This document shows positions 27,202 to 39,800 of a stretch of 64,000 bases of DNA, one piece after another. The stretch's first letter is position 1, and every line of letters begins with the position of its first letter. A program made the translations under genes and the position numbers. The notes beneath the pieces were generated by a model. That model saw nothing but the letters and a program-made list of their open reading frames with translations, searched no databases and was not told where the DNA came from. Source of the stretch: an uncultured Marinoscillum sp. (GTDB taxonomy: Bacteria; Bacteroidota; Bacteroidia; Cytophagales; MED-G16); the NCBI GenBank assembly GCA_902523065.1, contig CABYXZ010000003.1:104574-168573 (forward strand), read 5' to 3'.

Positions 27202-29529
27202 CTAGTCTCTTGTATTGGCGCCACCAAGCTCAACTATAATAAACTCAGTCCTTCTGTTAAGCTGATGTTCGTCTTCAGATAAGGTACCACATCCATTAGG
27301 ACTTGGTATATTAGGTGTGGTTTCACCAAAACCTTTACCATATATTCTTTCTGATTCATCAATTCTCTCCTGTATGTAGGCAGCTGATGATTTTGCTCTT
27401 CTATCTGATAGATATAGATTATATTCGTCAGAACCCCTACAGTCAGTATGTGATCCAAGTTCAATTACCATACCTGGATAATCTGCCATAACCTTAACAA
27501 TTTTATCGAGCTCAATAGCAGCGTCAGGTCTTATATTTGCCTTATCAAAATCAAAGTAAATTGGGTTAATTTCAATAATATCTGCTAAATTGACACCTAC
27601 AGCAAGCTTACTTAATACAACAAAGCTAGTATCTGACTGGAATCCATCTGAGGCAACATAAAATACTGTATCTGATGTGAATGGAATCTCATCATCTGGT
27701 ATATACTCAAAACCTCCACCTTCAGTGAAATTTATCTCACCAAATTGTGGTTCACTAATTATAATAGCTTCGAGCGGGTCACCACCAGGATCAGAATCAT
27801 TAGCAAGAAGAGTGTCTGGAGCAATTCTTACAGGTTCACCTGGAGCAAATGTTATTATGTCCTGTTGTGCAAGAGGAACTGTTGGATCAATAATCTTAAT
27901 TCTTACGTTAACAGGCTCACTTTCTAGGGCACCATTTGATACGATGTAAGTAAAAGAATCTAAGTCAGCGTTCAGGTCCGTATTTACATATGAAAAAGTA
28001 CCATTATCCTTAAAGTCAAGACTTCCTTTGTTTGGTGTGTCATCTAAGAGTGTTGATCTTGAGACAAGGCCTTGTAAGATATCGTAAGAGGTACCAACAA
28101 CTTCTCCATCGTTAACCAAAACACCAAGATCTCCTAGTACTAAGGTATCACCTCTTGCCATCGTGTAGTAGTCATCAACGCCAAATGGAGGGGGGATATC
28201 AATTTTAAAAGAATATATATCGTCCTCACCTTTACCGCCCTTCCTATTTGATGATATGTAACCAAACTTGAACTTTGTGTCAAGATAGAGACAGAAGTCG
28301 TCAGATGATGTATTGAATGGAGATCCCATATTCAAAACTTGCTGATTTTCAGTAAGAAAATCTACTGTCATGAATACGTCTAAACCTCCCAAGCCCGGGT
28401 GGGCATTTGAAGCAAAAAATAGAACATCATCTCTGAAGATGAAAGGAAAAACCTCATTCCCCTCGGTATTGATACCAGGACCAAGGTTTACTGGAGCAGA
28501 ATATCTTCCATTTTCATCTACGTTAACATAATAAAGATCAAATCCACCAAGACCATTAGGCATGTTTGAAGAAAAATACAACCTTGAACCATCTTTAGTT
28601 AGGGTTGGATGCATGACAGAGTATTCGTCATTATTAAAAGGTAAATTCCTCACTCTAGATAGTGAGTTCCCGTCAAGGTTTGCTGTGTAAATATTCAAAT
28701 GTAAAGCATCATCTCTACCTGATTTTGTTCCTGACCTTGTGAAGTAGATTGTTTTCCCATCTTCGCTGACTACTGCAGGACCATCTTGAAAAGCAGTGTT
28801 CATCTCTGAACCACCGATAAGTGCTGCGTTAGATGAAAAAATACTATCTTCAACAAAATCAGATGTGAAAAGGTTAAATGTCGGCCTTTCAGGTCTAATG
28901 TATTTACTTCTACTTAATTTACCTGTGTTTTGTATTCCAGATGATGCAAACACCATATTTATCTCCGATCCATCATCGCCAGACCTTACAGCATAACCAC
29001 CAAAATCAGACATTTCTGTATTTGTCTCAAGGTTTTTTAGGTCATACTTACTGATAGTGTTTAGAAGATTTTGGTAATAATCTTCATCAGTCTCAAAGAG
29101 AGATACTCTCACCTCCCTAGCCTTCTGCCTAGAATATTTCTTTCTATTTTTGTTGGCCTCAGTATACATCCCACTTTTATCTTGGAGTTGTGATAAATTT
29201 AGGAAATCTTCAGCTTCTACATTGCGGTCTTCATTTATGATCTGCTCAAGTATAGTCATTGCCTTATCAACAGAATCTATTTCCATGTAAGCTTTGGCAG
29301 TTTTTCTTTTTATGTCAACAGATGGATTTTTTACTTTTGAAAATCTTGCCGCAGCTTTTCTGTATGACTCGTTGCTAAAGTGAAAATTTCCCCAGTTAAG
29401 ATTCTTAGTATCATCATCACCCTTATTCAACTCAAAAAGAGGAAACCTACTCTTTTTATCCTCGACTTCTTGGGAATAAAGATCCAAACATGAGACTAAA
29501 AATAAAACAACCAATAATAATCTATACAT
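27202..29529 (-). CDS. OmpA-family protein with TPR, PD40 propeller and Ig-like repeats
   Basis: 775 aa. The N-terminus has a hydrophobic stretch followed by LVSC (Cys14), a valid lipobox, though the leader is short and ordinary cleavage before Gln20 is also possible. Order of domains: TPR-like helices (about 38-140); WD40-like PD40 propeller blades (EDGKTIYFTRSG, KDGSRLYFSSN, FRDDVLFFASN, KFGYISSNRKGGKGEDDIY; about 240-450); two cadherin/Ig-like repeats (about 450-645); and a C-terminal OmpA peptidoglycan-binding domain (IYFDFDKANIRPDA ... SHTDCRGSDEYN ... LSDRRA). Relatives next to PorP/SprF genes, such as PorE, tie T9SS parts to peptidoglycan. Here Ig-like repeats stand where a carboxypeptidase-regulatory domain is more usual. 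It starts 2 bp after the PorP/SprF stop. Confidence 0.9.
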   Translation of the reverse strand: MYRLLLVVLFLVSCLDLYSQEVEDKKSRFPLFELNKGDDDTKNLNWGNFHFSNESYRKAAARFSKVKNPSVDIKRKTAKAYMEIDSVDKAMTILEQIINEDRNVEAEDFLNLSQLQDKSGMYTEANKNRKKYSRQKAREVRVSLFETDEDYYQNLLNTISKYDLKNLETNTEMSDFGGYAVRSGDDGSEINMVFASSGIQNTGKLSRSKYIRPERPTFNLFTSDFVEDSIFSSNAALIGGSEMNTAFQDGPAVVSEDGKTIYFTRSGTKSGRDDALHLNIYTANLDGNSLSRVRNLPFNNDEYSVMHPTLTKDGSRLYFSSNMPNGLGGFDLYYVNVDENGRYSAPVNLGPGINTEGNEVFPFIFRDDVLFFASNAHPGLGGLDVFMTVDFLTENQQVLNMGSPFNTSSDDFCLYLDTKFKFGYISSNRKGGKGEDDIYSFKIDIPPPFGVDDYYTMARGDTLVLGDLGVLVNDGEVVGTSYDILQGLVSRSTLLDDTPNKGSLDFKDNGTFSYVNTDLNADLDSFTYIVSNGALESEPVNVRIKIIDPTVPLAQQDIITFAPGEPVRIAPDTLLANDSDPGGDPLEAIIISEPQFGEINFTEGGGFEYIPDDEIPFTSDTVFYVASDGFQSDTSFVVLSKLAVGVNLADIIEINPIYFDFDKANIRPDAAIELDKIVKVMADYPGMVIELGSHTDCRGSDEYNLYLSDRRAKSSAAYIQERIDESERIYGKGFGETTPNIPSPNGCGTLSEDEHQLNRRTEFIIVELGGANTRD

Positions 29530-29531
29530 AT

Positions 29532-30485
29532 CTAAAAGTATCTAGGTGATTTGATAATATCTTTCTTCTTAAACATAAAATCGTAACGAAGCATGATCTC
29601 ATGACTACCACCGTTGTATTTAAAAGTAGTATTACCAATGGAGTAGTCGTATGAGTACCCTATAGCAATGTTATCATTAATATTAATTCCACCCATCAGT
29701 CCTAAACCACCACCTACTTTACCAACAGGTATAAACCTTCCAAGTGCAGTTCTAGCCATACCACCAACCCAGAATAAATCTCTAAATACAGCATAAGCAC
29801 TTATATCCATGGTAGTTGGAGCATTTTTCGTCGTTTTGACGTAAATACTTGGTCTTAACTTAATATCTCTGTTGATATCGAAAAGAGCACCAGCTATAGC
29901 AAAATAATGCCTCTGAGAGTTGTCAAATTCTTTCTCGAGTATTCTAGGGGTTGATAATCCAACATACCACTTTACAGTATTGTAATACAAACCAAAACCA
30001 AAATTTGGTAAAAATTTACTTCTTATATCTCTACTGAAAGCAGGGTCAATACCATCTGGATCTCCAGGATCTAAGTCTAATGTTGAAAAATCAGACCTAA
30101 ACGCATTTCCACCACCCTTTAAACCAAAAGAAAGCTTATGACCGCTTTGGGTAACCTGTAAGTGGTAGGCTAAGTCAACAGAGAAAGCAGTTGACCTTAT
30201 CGGCCCAATCTTATCGTTTAGAATACTAAACCCAAAACCAAGCTGATCATTGAAAAGAGGTGAATTTAAAGATAGTGTCTGCGTGTTTGGTGCCCCATCA
30301 AAATTAATCCACTGAGACCTTATGACCGATAAAACACTTAAAACCTCTCTGGATCCTACATAACCTGGATTTATAGATTGTGTATTAAACATGTAATGAC
30401 TGAACATAGCATCTTGTTGTGCCCTACTTGCGAATGAGCAGGTAAGAAGTAAACTAATGACTAAAATTCTTTTCAAACTAATCAT
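29532..30485 (-). CDS. PorP/SprF-family T9SS outer-membrane protein
   Basis: 317 aa, canonical member. Signal peptide ending SRAQQ; QQDAMFSHYMFNTQSINPGYVGS opening; SQWINFDGAPNTQTLSLN; GFGFSILNDKIGP; barrel strands through the middle; and an SPRYF C-terminus. In Flavobacterium johnsoniae SprF is needed to put the giant adhesin SprB on the surface. Here the gene sits 3 bp after the 8561-aa gene and 2 bp before the OmpA-family gene, so it is probably the dedicated outer-membrane partner of the giant. Confidence 0.93.
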   Translation of the reverse strand: MISLKRILVISLLLTCSFASRAQQDAMFSHYMFNTQSINPGYVGSREVLSVLSVIRSQWINFDGAPNTQTLSLNSPLFNDQLGFGFSILNDKIGPIRSTAFSVDLAYHLQVTQSGHKLSFGLKGGGNAFRSDFSTLDLDPGDPDGIDPAFSRDIRSKFLPNFGFGLYYNTVKWYVGLSTPRILEKEFDNSQRHYFAIAGALFDINRDIKLRPSIYVKTTKNAPTTMDISAYAVFRDLFWVGGMARTALGRFIPVGKVGGGLGLMGGININDNIAIGYSYDYSIGNTTFKYNGGSHEIMLRYDFMFKKKDIIKSPRYF

Positions 30486-30488
30486 ATA

Positions 30489-30827
30489 CTATTCATTTGG
30501 TCTTCTAATATAAACAATTCCTTTCCTATACCTAGTCTCTTCACTTACGGTATTACCATCAATGTCAGTATCTCCAAGATCTAAAACGTAGAAGTAGACA
30601 GTCTCAGGTAACAATTTACCGTTGCTACTTCCAAAGTTAGCAATTCCATCAAAGAACTTCTCAGGGCTGTCGTTAAGATAACCATCAACCTCCCAAACTT
30701 TAATTTCCCACCTGTTATAGATCTGAACAGTGTTGTTAGGGTAATACTCAATACCTGTAATATGCCACCTATCATTGATTCCATCACCATCAGGAGAGAA
30801 ACCTTGAGGAACATGGAGGTCTCTTAT
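30489..30827 (-). other. T9SS type-B C-terminal sorting domain of the giant protein
   Basis: Last 112 residues: IRDLHVPQGFSPDGDGINDR, YPNNTVQIYNRW, VYFYVLDLGD and the closing GIVYIRRPNE. This matches the gliding-motility-associated C-terminal pattern and is closely similar to the end of the 2414-aa protein. Confidence 0.9.
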
Positions 30828-33800
30828 CTTCACGTCAAGATTAATTGGATCAGTCAAGATAAATGCACATGTATATCCCTTAGCCGTAACTTTAGCTCTA
30901 TACTGGGTGTTATCGAAGTCTTCATAATTAACATTGTTAATTGTGAGTGTATTAGTATTCACACCGTTAAACTGTGAACTCTCCGTAATATCGGTCCAGG
31001 TGGTATCTTGCTCGTCATCTGAAACAATACCAATTTGCCACTGGTACTCAGGAGGTAAATTTCCGTCAACGGTTACCTCGACAGAGTATGATACGTTTTC
31101 TCCCTGGAATATGTCTCCAGCATACTGAGGTTGAGAATCTATGTTAACTACAAGAATAACAGCATCGTAGCAGTCTAATATGCCATTACCATCTGCATCG
31201 ACTGGATCTTCATATCCGTCTTCATCATCAGTAATAACCTGTCCATTATCATCAACATCAGGATCACCTTCACCAAGGATACCGTCTCCATCAAGATCAG
31301 AGAATCCTGCCTCAACAACGTCGAAACATCCATCATCATCACTATCAAGGTCAAGGAAGTTTGGAATTCCATCATCAAGATCTTCGGTCACGTCGCTGTT
31401 AGGTGGGTCTGATGATTCTGAATTATCAGCCATACCATCTCCATCTGCATCCAAGAAACCATCGTCATTAGAGTCAATCATACCATCGTTGTTAGTATCT
31501 TGATCAGTAAAGTCTAGAACTCCGTCACCGTCGACATCAAGATCAGTACCGTCACCACCCTCAACTACATCAAATATACCATCGTTATCAGCGTCAAGGT
31601 CTTGGTAATCATTTGTACCGTCACCATCTGTGTCAATAACTGGAGTATCCTCTGAAGCATCAGCCATACCGTCTCCATCAAGGTCAGTGAATTGGTATAC
31701 GTCAGTAGTATCACTGCTATCAATCATACCGTCTCCGTTAACGTCAAGGTCTCCATCACCACCCTCAATAACGTCTTGTATTCCGTCATTATCAGAATCT
31801 ATGTCTAAGAAGTCTGGGTTATTGTCGTTATCTGTCCTTATCACAGAAGTAATTTCAGAGTCATCATCCATACCATCTCCATCAACATCCTCAAATCCAT
31901 CGTCTTTAGAATCAATGACACCGTCATTATTAGTATCTAAAGTAGCATCACCGCCCTCTTCAACATCATATATACCGTCATTATCTGAGTCTAATTCTAG
32001 GTGGTTAAGTAATCCATCTCCATCAGTGTCAATTGTTCTTGTAAGTTCAGATATATCATCCATACCATCATTGTCTGAGTCAGAATAACCTGTATCGTTA
32101 AAGTCAATAGCTCCGTCACCATTTGTATCTAGGCCTCCATCACCGGATTCCGTGACATCATGAATACCGTCATTATCAGAATCAATATCGATGTAATCCG
32201 GTACTTCGTCACCGTCAGAATCTCTCTGGGTTGTGAGCTCTGAATCATCATCCATTCCATCACCGTCATTGTCTGTGTACCCAATATCATTAGAATCAAT
32301 CTCACCGTCGTTGTTGCTGTCGAGCACTGAGTCCCCACTCTCTTCAACATCGAATATTCCATCGTTATCTGAATCAATATCTATGTAGTCAGGAAGATCA
32401 TCAGCATCAGAATTAGTCTCTTCAGTTTTTTCTGCGTCATCATCCATTCCGTCACCATCAAGGTCCTCAAACCCATTGTCGTTAGAATCAATAACACCGT
32501 CATTATTCGTATCTAAGTCACCATCTCCACCTTCTATAACATCATGTATTCCGTCATTATCTGAGTCAATGTCTAGATAGTCAGGTAAATTGTCATTATC
32601 GGTCTCAGTGACAGGCGTAGTCTCAGAGTCGTCGTCCATTCCGTCACCGTCGTTATCAGAGAATCCAGTATCGTTAGAGTCAATAACTCCATCCTTGTTT
32701 GTGTCTTTATCTCCGTCTCCACCCTCAACTACATCAAATATTCCGTCATTATCAGAGTCGATATCTAAATAGTTAGGGTTTCCGTCACCATCAGAGTCAG
32801 GGACATCAGTGGCTTCAGCATCGTCGTCCATGCCGTCTCCGTCAATATCAGTAAATCCTGTATCATTTGAGTCAATAACTCCATCTCCGTTTGTGTCTAA
32901 ATCACCGTCTCCACCCTCTTCTACATCAAATATACCGTCATTGTCAGAATCAATATCTAGGTAGTCAGGAGTACCATCTGAATCATTGTCTGGTTCAGTA
33001 GTGAGTTCTGAGGTGTCGTCCATTCCATCACCATCGACATCCTCAAATCCAGCATCGTTAGTATCTATAACACCATCGTTATTTGTATCTAAGTCACCAT
33101 CTCCACCCTCTACTACATCAAATATTCCATCATTATCTGAATCAATATCCAAATAATCAGGTGTTCCATCATTATCTGAATCAGTCTCAGTTGTTGGTTC
33201 TGCGTCGTCATCCATACCATCTCCGTCTGTATCAGAGTAACCAGTGTCATTATCGTCAATAACACCGTCGTTATTTGTGTCAAGGTCCGCGTCTCCACCC
33301 TCAACTACGTCGAATATACCGTCGTTATCAGAGTCGATATCTAGATAATCAGGGTTTCCGTCACCCTCTGTGTCAGGAACGTCAGTCAGCTCAGCGTCAT
33401 CGTCCATACCATCTCCGTCTGTGTCAGAGTATCCCGTGTCATTATCGTCAATAACACCGTCGTTATTTGTGTCAAGGTCAGCGTCTCCACCTTCAACTAC
33501 ATCGAATATACCGTCGTTATCAGAGTCGATGTCTAAGTAATCAGGGTTACCGTCACCGTCTGTGTCAGGAACGTCAGTTGGTTCAGCATCGTCGTCCATT
33601 CCGTCGCCATCAACATCTGTAAATCCTTCATCTTCAGAGTCTATAACACCATCATTATTTGTATCTAAGTCACCGTCTCCACCTTCAACTACATCGAATA
33701 TACCGTCGTTATCAGAGTCAATATCAAGATAATCAGGTGTTCCGTCACCGTCGTAGTCTGGTTGAGGCGTGTCCTCAGATGCGTCAGACATCCCGTCGTT

Positions 33801-36800
33801 ATCTTCGTCTTTGTGACCTTCGTCGTTATCGTCAATAACTCCGTCTCCGTTGGTATCTAAATCACCATCACCACCTTCTATGACATCAAATATACCGTCG
33901 TTGTCAGAGTCTATGTCTAAGAAATCAGGTGTTCCGTCACCGTCAGTATCAGGCTGAGGCGTATCCTCAGAGTCGTCTGCCATTCCATCCTCGTCAAGAT
34001 CTTCAAATCCTACATCATTCTCGTCAATCATACCGTCTCCATTAGTATCTAAATCGCCATCACCTCCCTCGATTACATCAGGGATACCGTCGTTATCAGA
34101 GTCTAGATCTAAATAGTTTGGTATACCGTCACCATCGGTATCGCCATAACCCTCCTCTGAATTAGGGATACCATCGTTATCAAGGTCAATATCAGTCACA
34201 ACAGTCATAAACGCAGCATTTGAAGGTGTCTCCTGAGAGCACGGACTTGTAGGAATATCAACTATTACCCTGTAATACGTAGAGTCAACAATGGTATCAA
34301 GGTTCATTATGAATAATGTATCTGCGTTTGCTCCTCTATAGATAAGCGTATCGAAAACACCTTCGCCCCTATCGATGAGTATGGTGTCATTAGTCACATT
34401 GGTCCATGTGAGGTTGTCGCTTGATTTCTGCCACTGATATGAGAGGCTATCTGTTGAATTAACCTTAGTAAATACGTAACCTGTAGTTTTCTCAGGCACC
34501 TGTACATCTTGAGGATGTGTTAAAATCTCTATCGTAAAGTCGTCAACCTCTTTATAGTCTACAACACCTGAACCGTCTGCATCCAGAGGATCAGTGTAAC
34601 CGTCTTCAGGTGGTAAGGTGGTCGAGGAACCTTCACATACACTTTCTAACCACACAATCTGTAAATTTGTTGCCATTCCCGTGGCAGCAGTAAATCCATA
34701 ATAAACTTCATTATTACCACTAAATATATCCGCTACTATATCTCTAGTATATGATATAATTTCATTACCATCCAGTGATACGGTCATAGTTTTGGTAGAA
34801 GCAACCCAATTAAATTTAAAGTCATGGTACTGACCATCTTCAATATTACTTAGCGTTACTGTCTCAAGATGCGTATTTCCATCTCCATTCGTGACAATAG
34901 CTGCGTGATCAGAGCTAGTTGGGTCTCCGTACTCAGGGTTATCCCATGTATCAAATTCTACTCCTATAGAAGGTGAAATACCCATATATCCTAATCCTCC
35001 ACCACTTGAGCCCTCACTATTTGAAACTGGTTGCATGATAAATGCTATACCATCAGCACCACCATTATTTGCTCCAAAGAAGAGCTTACCTTCAACTTTA
35101 AAGTCAGAAGAAAGGTTGATTCTATCGTTAGACCATATCTGTCCAGACTGATTTCCAATATTTTGAGTAAGTCTGTATACTTTATTATCTGCGTCGTCAG
35201 TCCAGTATGAAGCATCTCCAACTATATTATATTTATCAGGATCGTCAGGATTGCAAGCTCCTACAGAACATCCAATCACCTGACCAACATCATTTACTAT
35301 AACTGGACTTGTGCATAGTATTCCATCTCCATCAGGATCAGTAAATCCTGCCTCCACGACGTCAAGACATCCGTCACCGTCTGAATCAAGGTCATAATGG
35401 TTAGGTATACCATCATTGTCGTAGTCATCATCGTTCTCCTCTTCAATAACCTCTAATGAGTCAACGATTCCATCATTATCATCATCGATGTCAATATGAT
35501 TTGGTATTCCGTCGTTATCATTGTCATTTGAAACAGCGATAGGAATAAATGATGTGGTATCGTTCGCACCACAAGCGTATGCAGGTGTTGAGACAACCAT
35601 CTTATACTGGTAGCCATTCATTGTAAGAGGTGCACCAAGGATTTTTAAGGTATCAGTGTCTACTCCACTATATGGAGCGAAAGGAGGAAGTTTTACCCAA
35701 ACTTTTCCAGTGTCTCTGCTCTCATACCATTCGTATACTGCAGTACCAATAACCTCTACTGTTGTTCCTAAAACTATGGTATCATTCTCATCAACCCTAT
35801 CAGTGACCGGTTCAGTAGTGATAAAAGCTGCAGAACCTACTTCTAAGAAATCTTTTACTCCATTTATGTCACCATCTTTTGGTGTGAAGTAACCTTGTGA
35901 GGTAGTATTATCATTACTTTTTATTACTCTACCGAGATCATCAACAGTAACAGGACTATTTCCAAGTATACCATCAGGAGAATTTACCAGACTTCTGTGT
36001 AGGCTAGGAACCCATTTCCACCCACCTGATATACTCGTAGATGTAATAACCCCTGGTTCATCGTGATCTTCAGCATCAAGATCTTGATAAAGACCGATCC
36101 AGAAGTTTGTACCGTAATAATTTTTTAAGAAATTCCACTCACCTTGAGAGCTTATAACCACAAGGTAAGCTCCAGGAACCGCGTCTGCACTTGCTTTAGC
36201 AGTTTTCCAGGATGAAGGCTTTGCCGACTTGTAATACGTGTGACCATTGTACTCATACTTATTTGTATATCCAGGTATTGATTGCGTAGTTATCTCCGAT
36301 ATCTCTATTACGTGATACATGTTAGCGTTTTCTGCTATATCGTTATAACCCTGAGAAGTGAGTAGCATATGGTGCTCATTATTGTTTGAATTATCAGGTG
36401 CATTACCAGTAGGATACCACGTTATATTTTCATGAATAGTGTCGTATTCTGTGTATTTAGTGTCGTTATCATCAAAACCAGCTTCGGTAACATCTAGGCA
36501 ACCGTCGTTGTCTGAATCTAAATCAAACCTGTTAGGTATACCGTCACCGTCGGTATCGAGAGTGTCTCCACCCTCTTTAAGGTCATATATACCGTCGTTA
36601 TCGTCATCTAAATCTTTATCGTCAGGGATTCCATCTTTGTCGTTGTCAGGAAGTATAGATATCAGTGCAGGTTGAGTAAATATACCAGGATCACACGCAA
36701 ATGCAGGATTTCTTATACCAGCCCTGAATACATAACCGTTAAAGGTCTTAGAAACATCTGGTAAGTATAACGTATCGTTATTGATTCCGGTAAATTCAAG

Positions 36801-39800
36801 GGTATCCTCAGAGGTTATGTCAATCCAAGTAGATGCTGAGTCTGTACTGTACTGCCACTCATAGATTACGTTACCACCACTATCTCCTTCGTAAGTACCT
36901 GAAACGCTTATATCTTTTACTTTCTGCATATTTGAGTGGTTCCACGTGGTTTGAGTTGATCCAGTAAATCCAAACCATACGTTTTCCTGACCAAAGATTC
37001 CTTCAATTATATCATTTTCATAGGTTGCAATTGTAATACCATCTAAAGAAACAGTCATCGATTTTTCATTGGAATTCCATGAGAAGGATACATCATGATA
37101 TTTTCCATCCTCTAGGTTTGATAAGCTTGTTTGTAAATACCTTTTCCTATCGTTGTTGAAGAAAGTTGAAATATATAAAGATTCGTTTGTGTCTTCATTG
37201 CTACCATTATTATACGTATCAAATTCAACAGCTAAGGCATTATCGATATTACCTGAATGCCAGCCAAGATTATCAGAATAACCTCCGTAGGCACTAGTAC
37301 CAGTAGATTGTAACACAAATGCAATACCATTAGCACCATCAGTATCTCTTGTTCCAAAATACATTTTTGCAGAGACGACAAAATTTCTACTTATATCTAA
37401 CCTATTCTTATTCCATATCTGACCGTCTCTATAATGGTATTGTTCAGTAATTCTAAAGTGTTTTTCAGAATCATTCCAATAGGCATTATCTAATTTAATC
37501 CAGTCGTCATCATCAAATGGATAATTAATCATTGCACCACCTATAGCAGTACCTTTAGCTACAAAGTAAGGTCTGCTACCTTCTGTGGTCTGTGTGGTGT
37601 CTGGACTTGATACAAGAACAGCTACTGTTCCAAATTCAAGGAAGTCGTAACCATCAGAGTTGTCGTTATCTGCAGGTGTTGTGTACCCGTCAGGAGCAGA
37701 AGTAACAAGGCCAAGAGAGTCAACAGTTACAGGTGAGTTTCCAAGAACACCGTCATCATCTCCATCACCAAATCCAGCTTCAACTGCGTCTAGACATCCA
37801 TCACCGTCAGAGTCCAGGTCGAAATGATTAGGAATTCCGTCACCGTCAGTGTCACCCTCTGTCTCCAAGCTGTCCAGTATTCCGTCGTTATCGTCATCTA
37901 AGTCAATTTCATCAATAATTCCGTCATTGTCGTTATCAAGGAATATTCCCACCCTTATACAATCTCCACCAGACTCAGGTAGACAACTGAAAGCAGGATC
38001 TACTACAGCTCTTCTTATCCTCACACCATCAAGAGAGGTAGTAGCATTTAATAACTTGAGATTATCTGTGTCGATGTCTTCAAAGGTAGGAGCACCAGCG
38101 AACTGACCAATTGGGAATGGATTATCCATTTCATCATTGAAACTAGATCCTAGAGAACATCCTCTACAAGTAATCCAATCATTGACATTGAAGTTTGATG
38201 AGTAAATTCTTCCATCTTTCTTGTATGACCATCCCAATGTGTAATCCCAAAGTTCACCAGAGCCGTCTTTGCCAGGAGCACCGAATACATCAATAATTTC
38301 ATTGTTTTTATAAAGTAAAACAGCATCATCACCATCAAAAGTACTGTATAAAGACTGCTGTACAGGCTCACTACCAAACCAAGACTTGTGGTAGATTGTA
38401 TTACTAGACACAGTATAGAACTGTCCTGAATCAAGTGACATAGAACTTAAATTGTATTCAACACCAGATGCTTCAGAACCATCCTCAGCGATCTCAATAC
38501 CATAAATGCTGAGATCTGGGATATCTTCAAGTGCGTACAGCTCGATAACAGATGGCTCGATTCCAGCAATATCTCCCCTAAATATACCTGTCATCATAAG
38601 TCCAGGAGATTTCTCAATTATAGTACACTGTGAGCAATCATCGTTGCACATCTGCCACACTACATCGCCAGGGCCGTCGTACGTCACCGATGTAGTAAAG
38701 GTAGTGTCTGCTCCCTCCTTTATAATTACTATGTCGTTATCATCGTAGCTTTCTGAGAACTCTGGCACATCACCTTTCTCCTGGAAGTCAAATACTCCGT
38801 CCTCGTCAAGATCGTTAGGTACTTTATAACCTTTAAATATAGATTCTCCAGAGCTAGCATCAACCTCGCAGACACTCTTGATGTATACTCTATGCTCGTT
38901 TGAAGAGTTGTAACCATCAGATGTGAAACCGAATGTGGCATAGTTAGAACCATTTAGGACGTCTTTTACTATATCTACCTGGTAAGTCATTATCTGCCGT
39001 CCCTCGAAATCAACTGTTATAGTCTTTGACGAAGCATTCCAGCTAAATGTGAATTCTTTCCACTCACCGTCCTCTAGATTTCCAAGATCTACAATATTTA
39101 TAGGTCTTTCTGAGTGGGTCCAATAATCGTATTGAGAATTTGTTGTAACTCCAAGGGTTGATGTTCCAGCGATATTGTTACCATTAATGTGGAGTGAGGA
39201 GTGGTCATTAGGTATATCGTTATAGCTACTTCCGTTATTTTTCGTATCAAACTCTACAGATAGAACATTGTTAAAGTTCATAGCTAACTCATCGACGTTG
39301 TTGCGGTTACCTTGGGTTTTGGATGGAGTTATGTTGAACGCAATACCAGAACCTCTATTATCTTGAACACCGAAGTATAGGTCTGCCTTTATCACAAAGT
39401 CGCCTCTAAGGTCTACTTTACCGTCATTCAGAGGACCATTTCTGAATACTGATCCCCAGACGTTATAATTATAATTGGTTAATCTGTAGTATCCTGGTGA
39501 TTTTTCAGAATCTGCAATAAAAATAGCAGAACCACCAGTACTACTGTATGCATTCCATGACATGTTGTTAGGGTTATCCTCACAGACTCCCTCCTCAATA
39601 CATACTACCTTACCTACTCCGTCCACAATAACTGGGCTCGTGCAGAGTACTCCGTCTCCGTCTGGATCTTCGAATCCAGCTTCTTCAACGTCTTTACATC
39701 CGTCTCCATCAGAGTCAAGATCAAACCAGTCAGGTATGCCGTCTCCGTCTGTGTCTCCTCCTCCCTCTATAGAGTCTAAGATACCGTCGTTATCGTCGTC

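Noticed and set aside
16429..30485. Prophage or transposon origin of the surface-protein locus
   Set aside because: No integrase, transposase, tRNA, flanking direct repeat or terminal inverted repeat was seen around the locus.
31180..34100. Plus-strand reading frames rich in Ser and Pro opposite the repeat array, and similar ones at 43333-43887, 54247-54648, 39562-39921 and 47701-48096
   Set aside because: They are the antisense of Asp/Gly-rich calcium loops: the complement of GAT/GAC and GGT codons reads Ser/Pro/Ile. They have no start signals and vanish where the coding repeats change.
31356..34112. CRISPR-like or satellite repeat
   Set aside because: Period is 192 bp and kept in frame, with changes mostly at third codon positions; the units encode protein repeats. 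No spacer-like unique sequence or cas gene is present.
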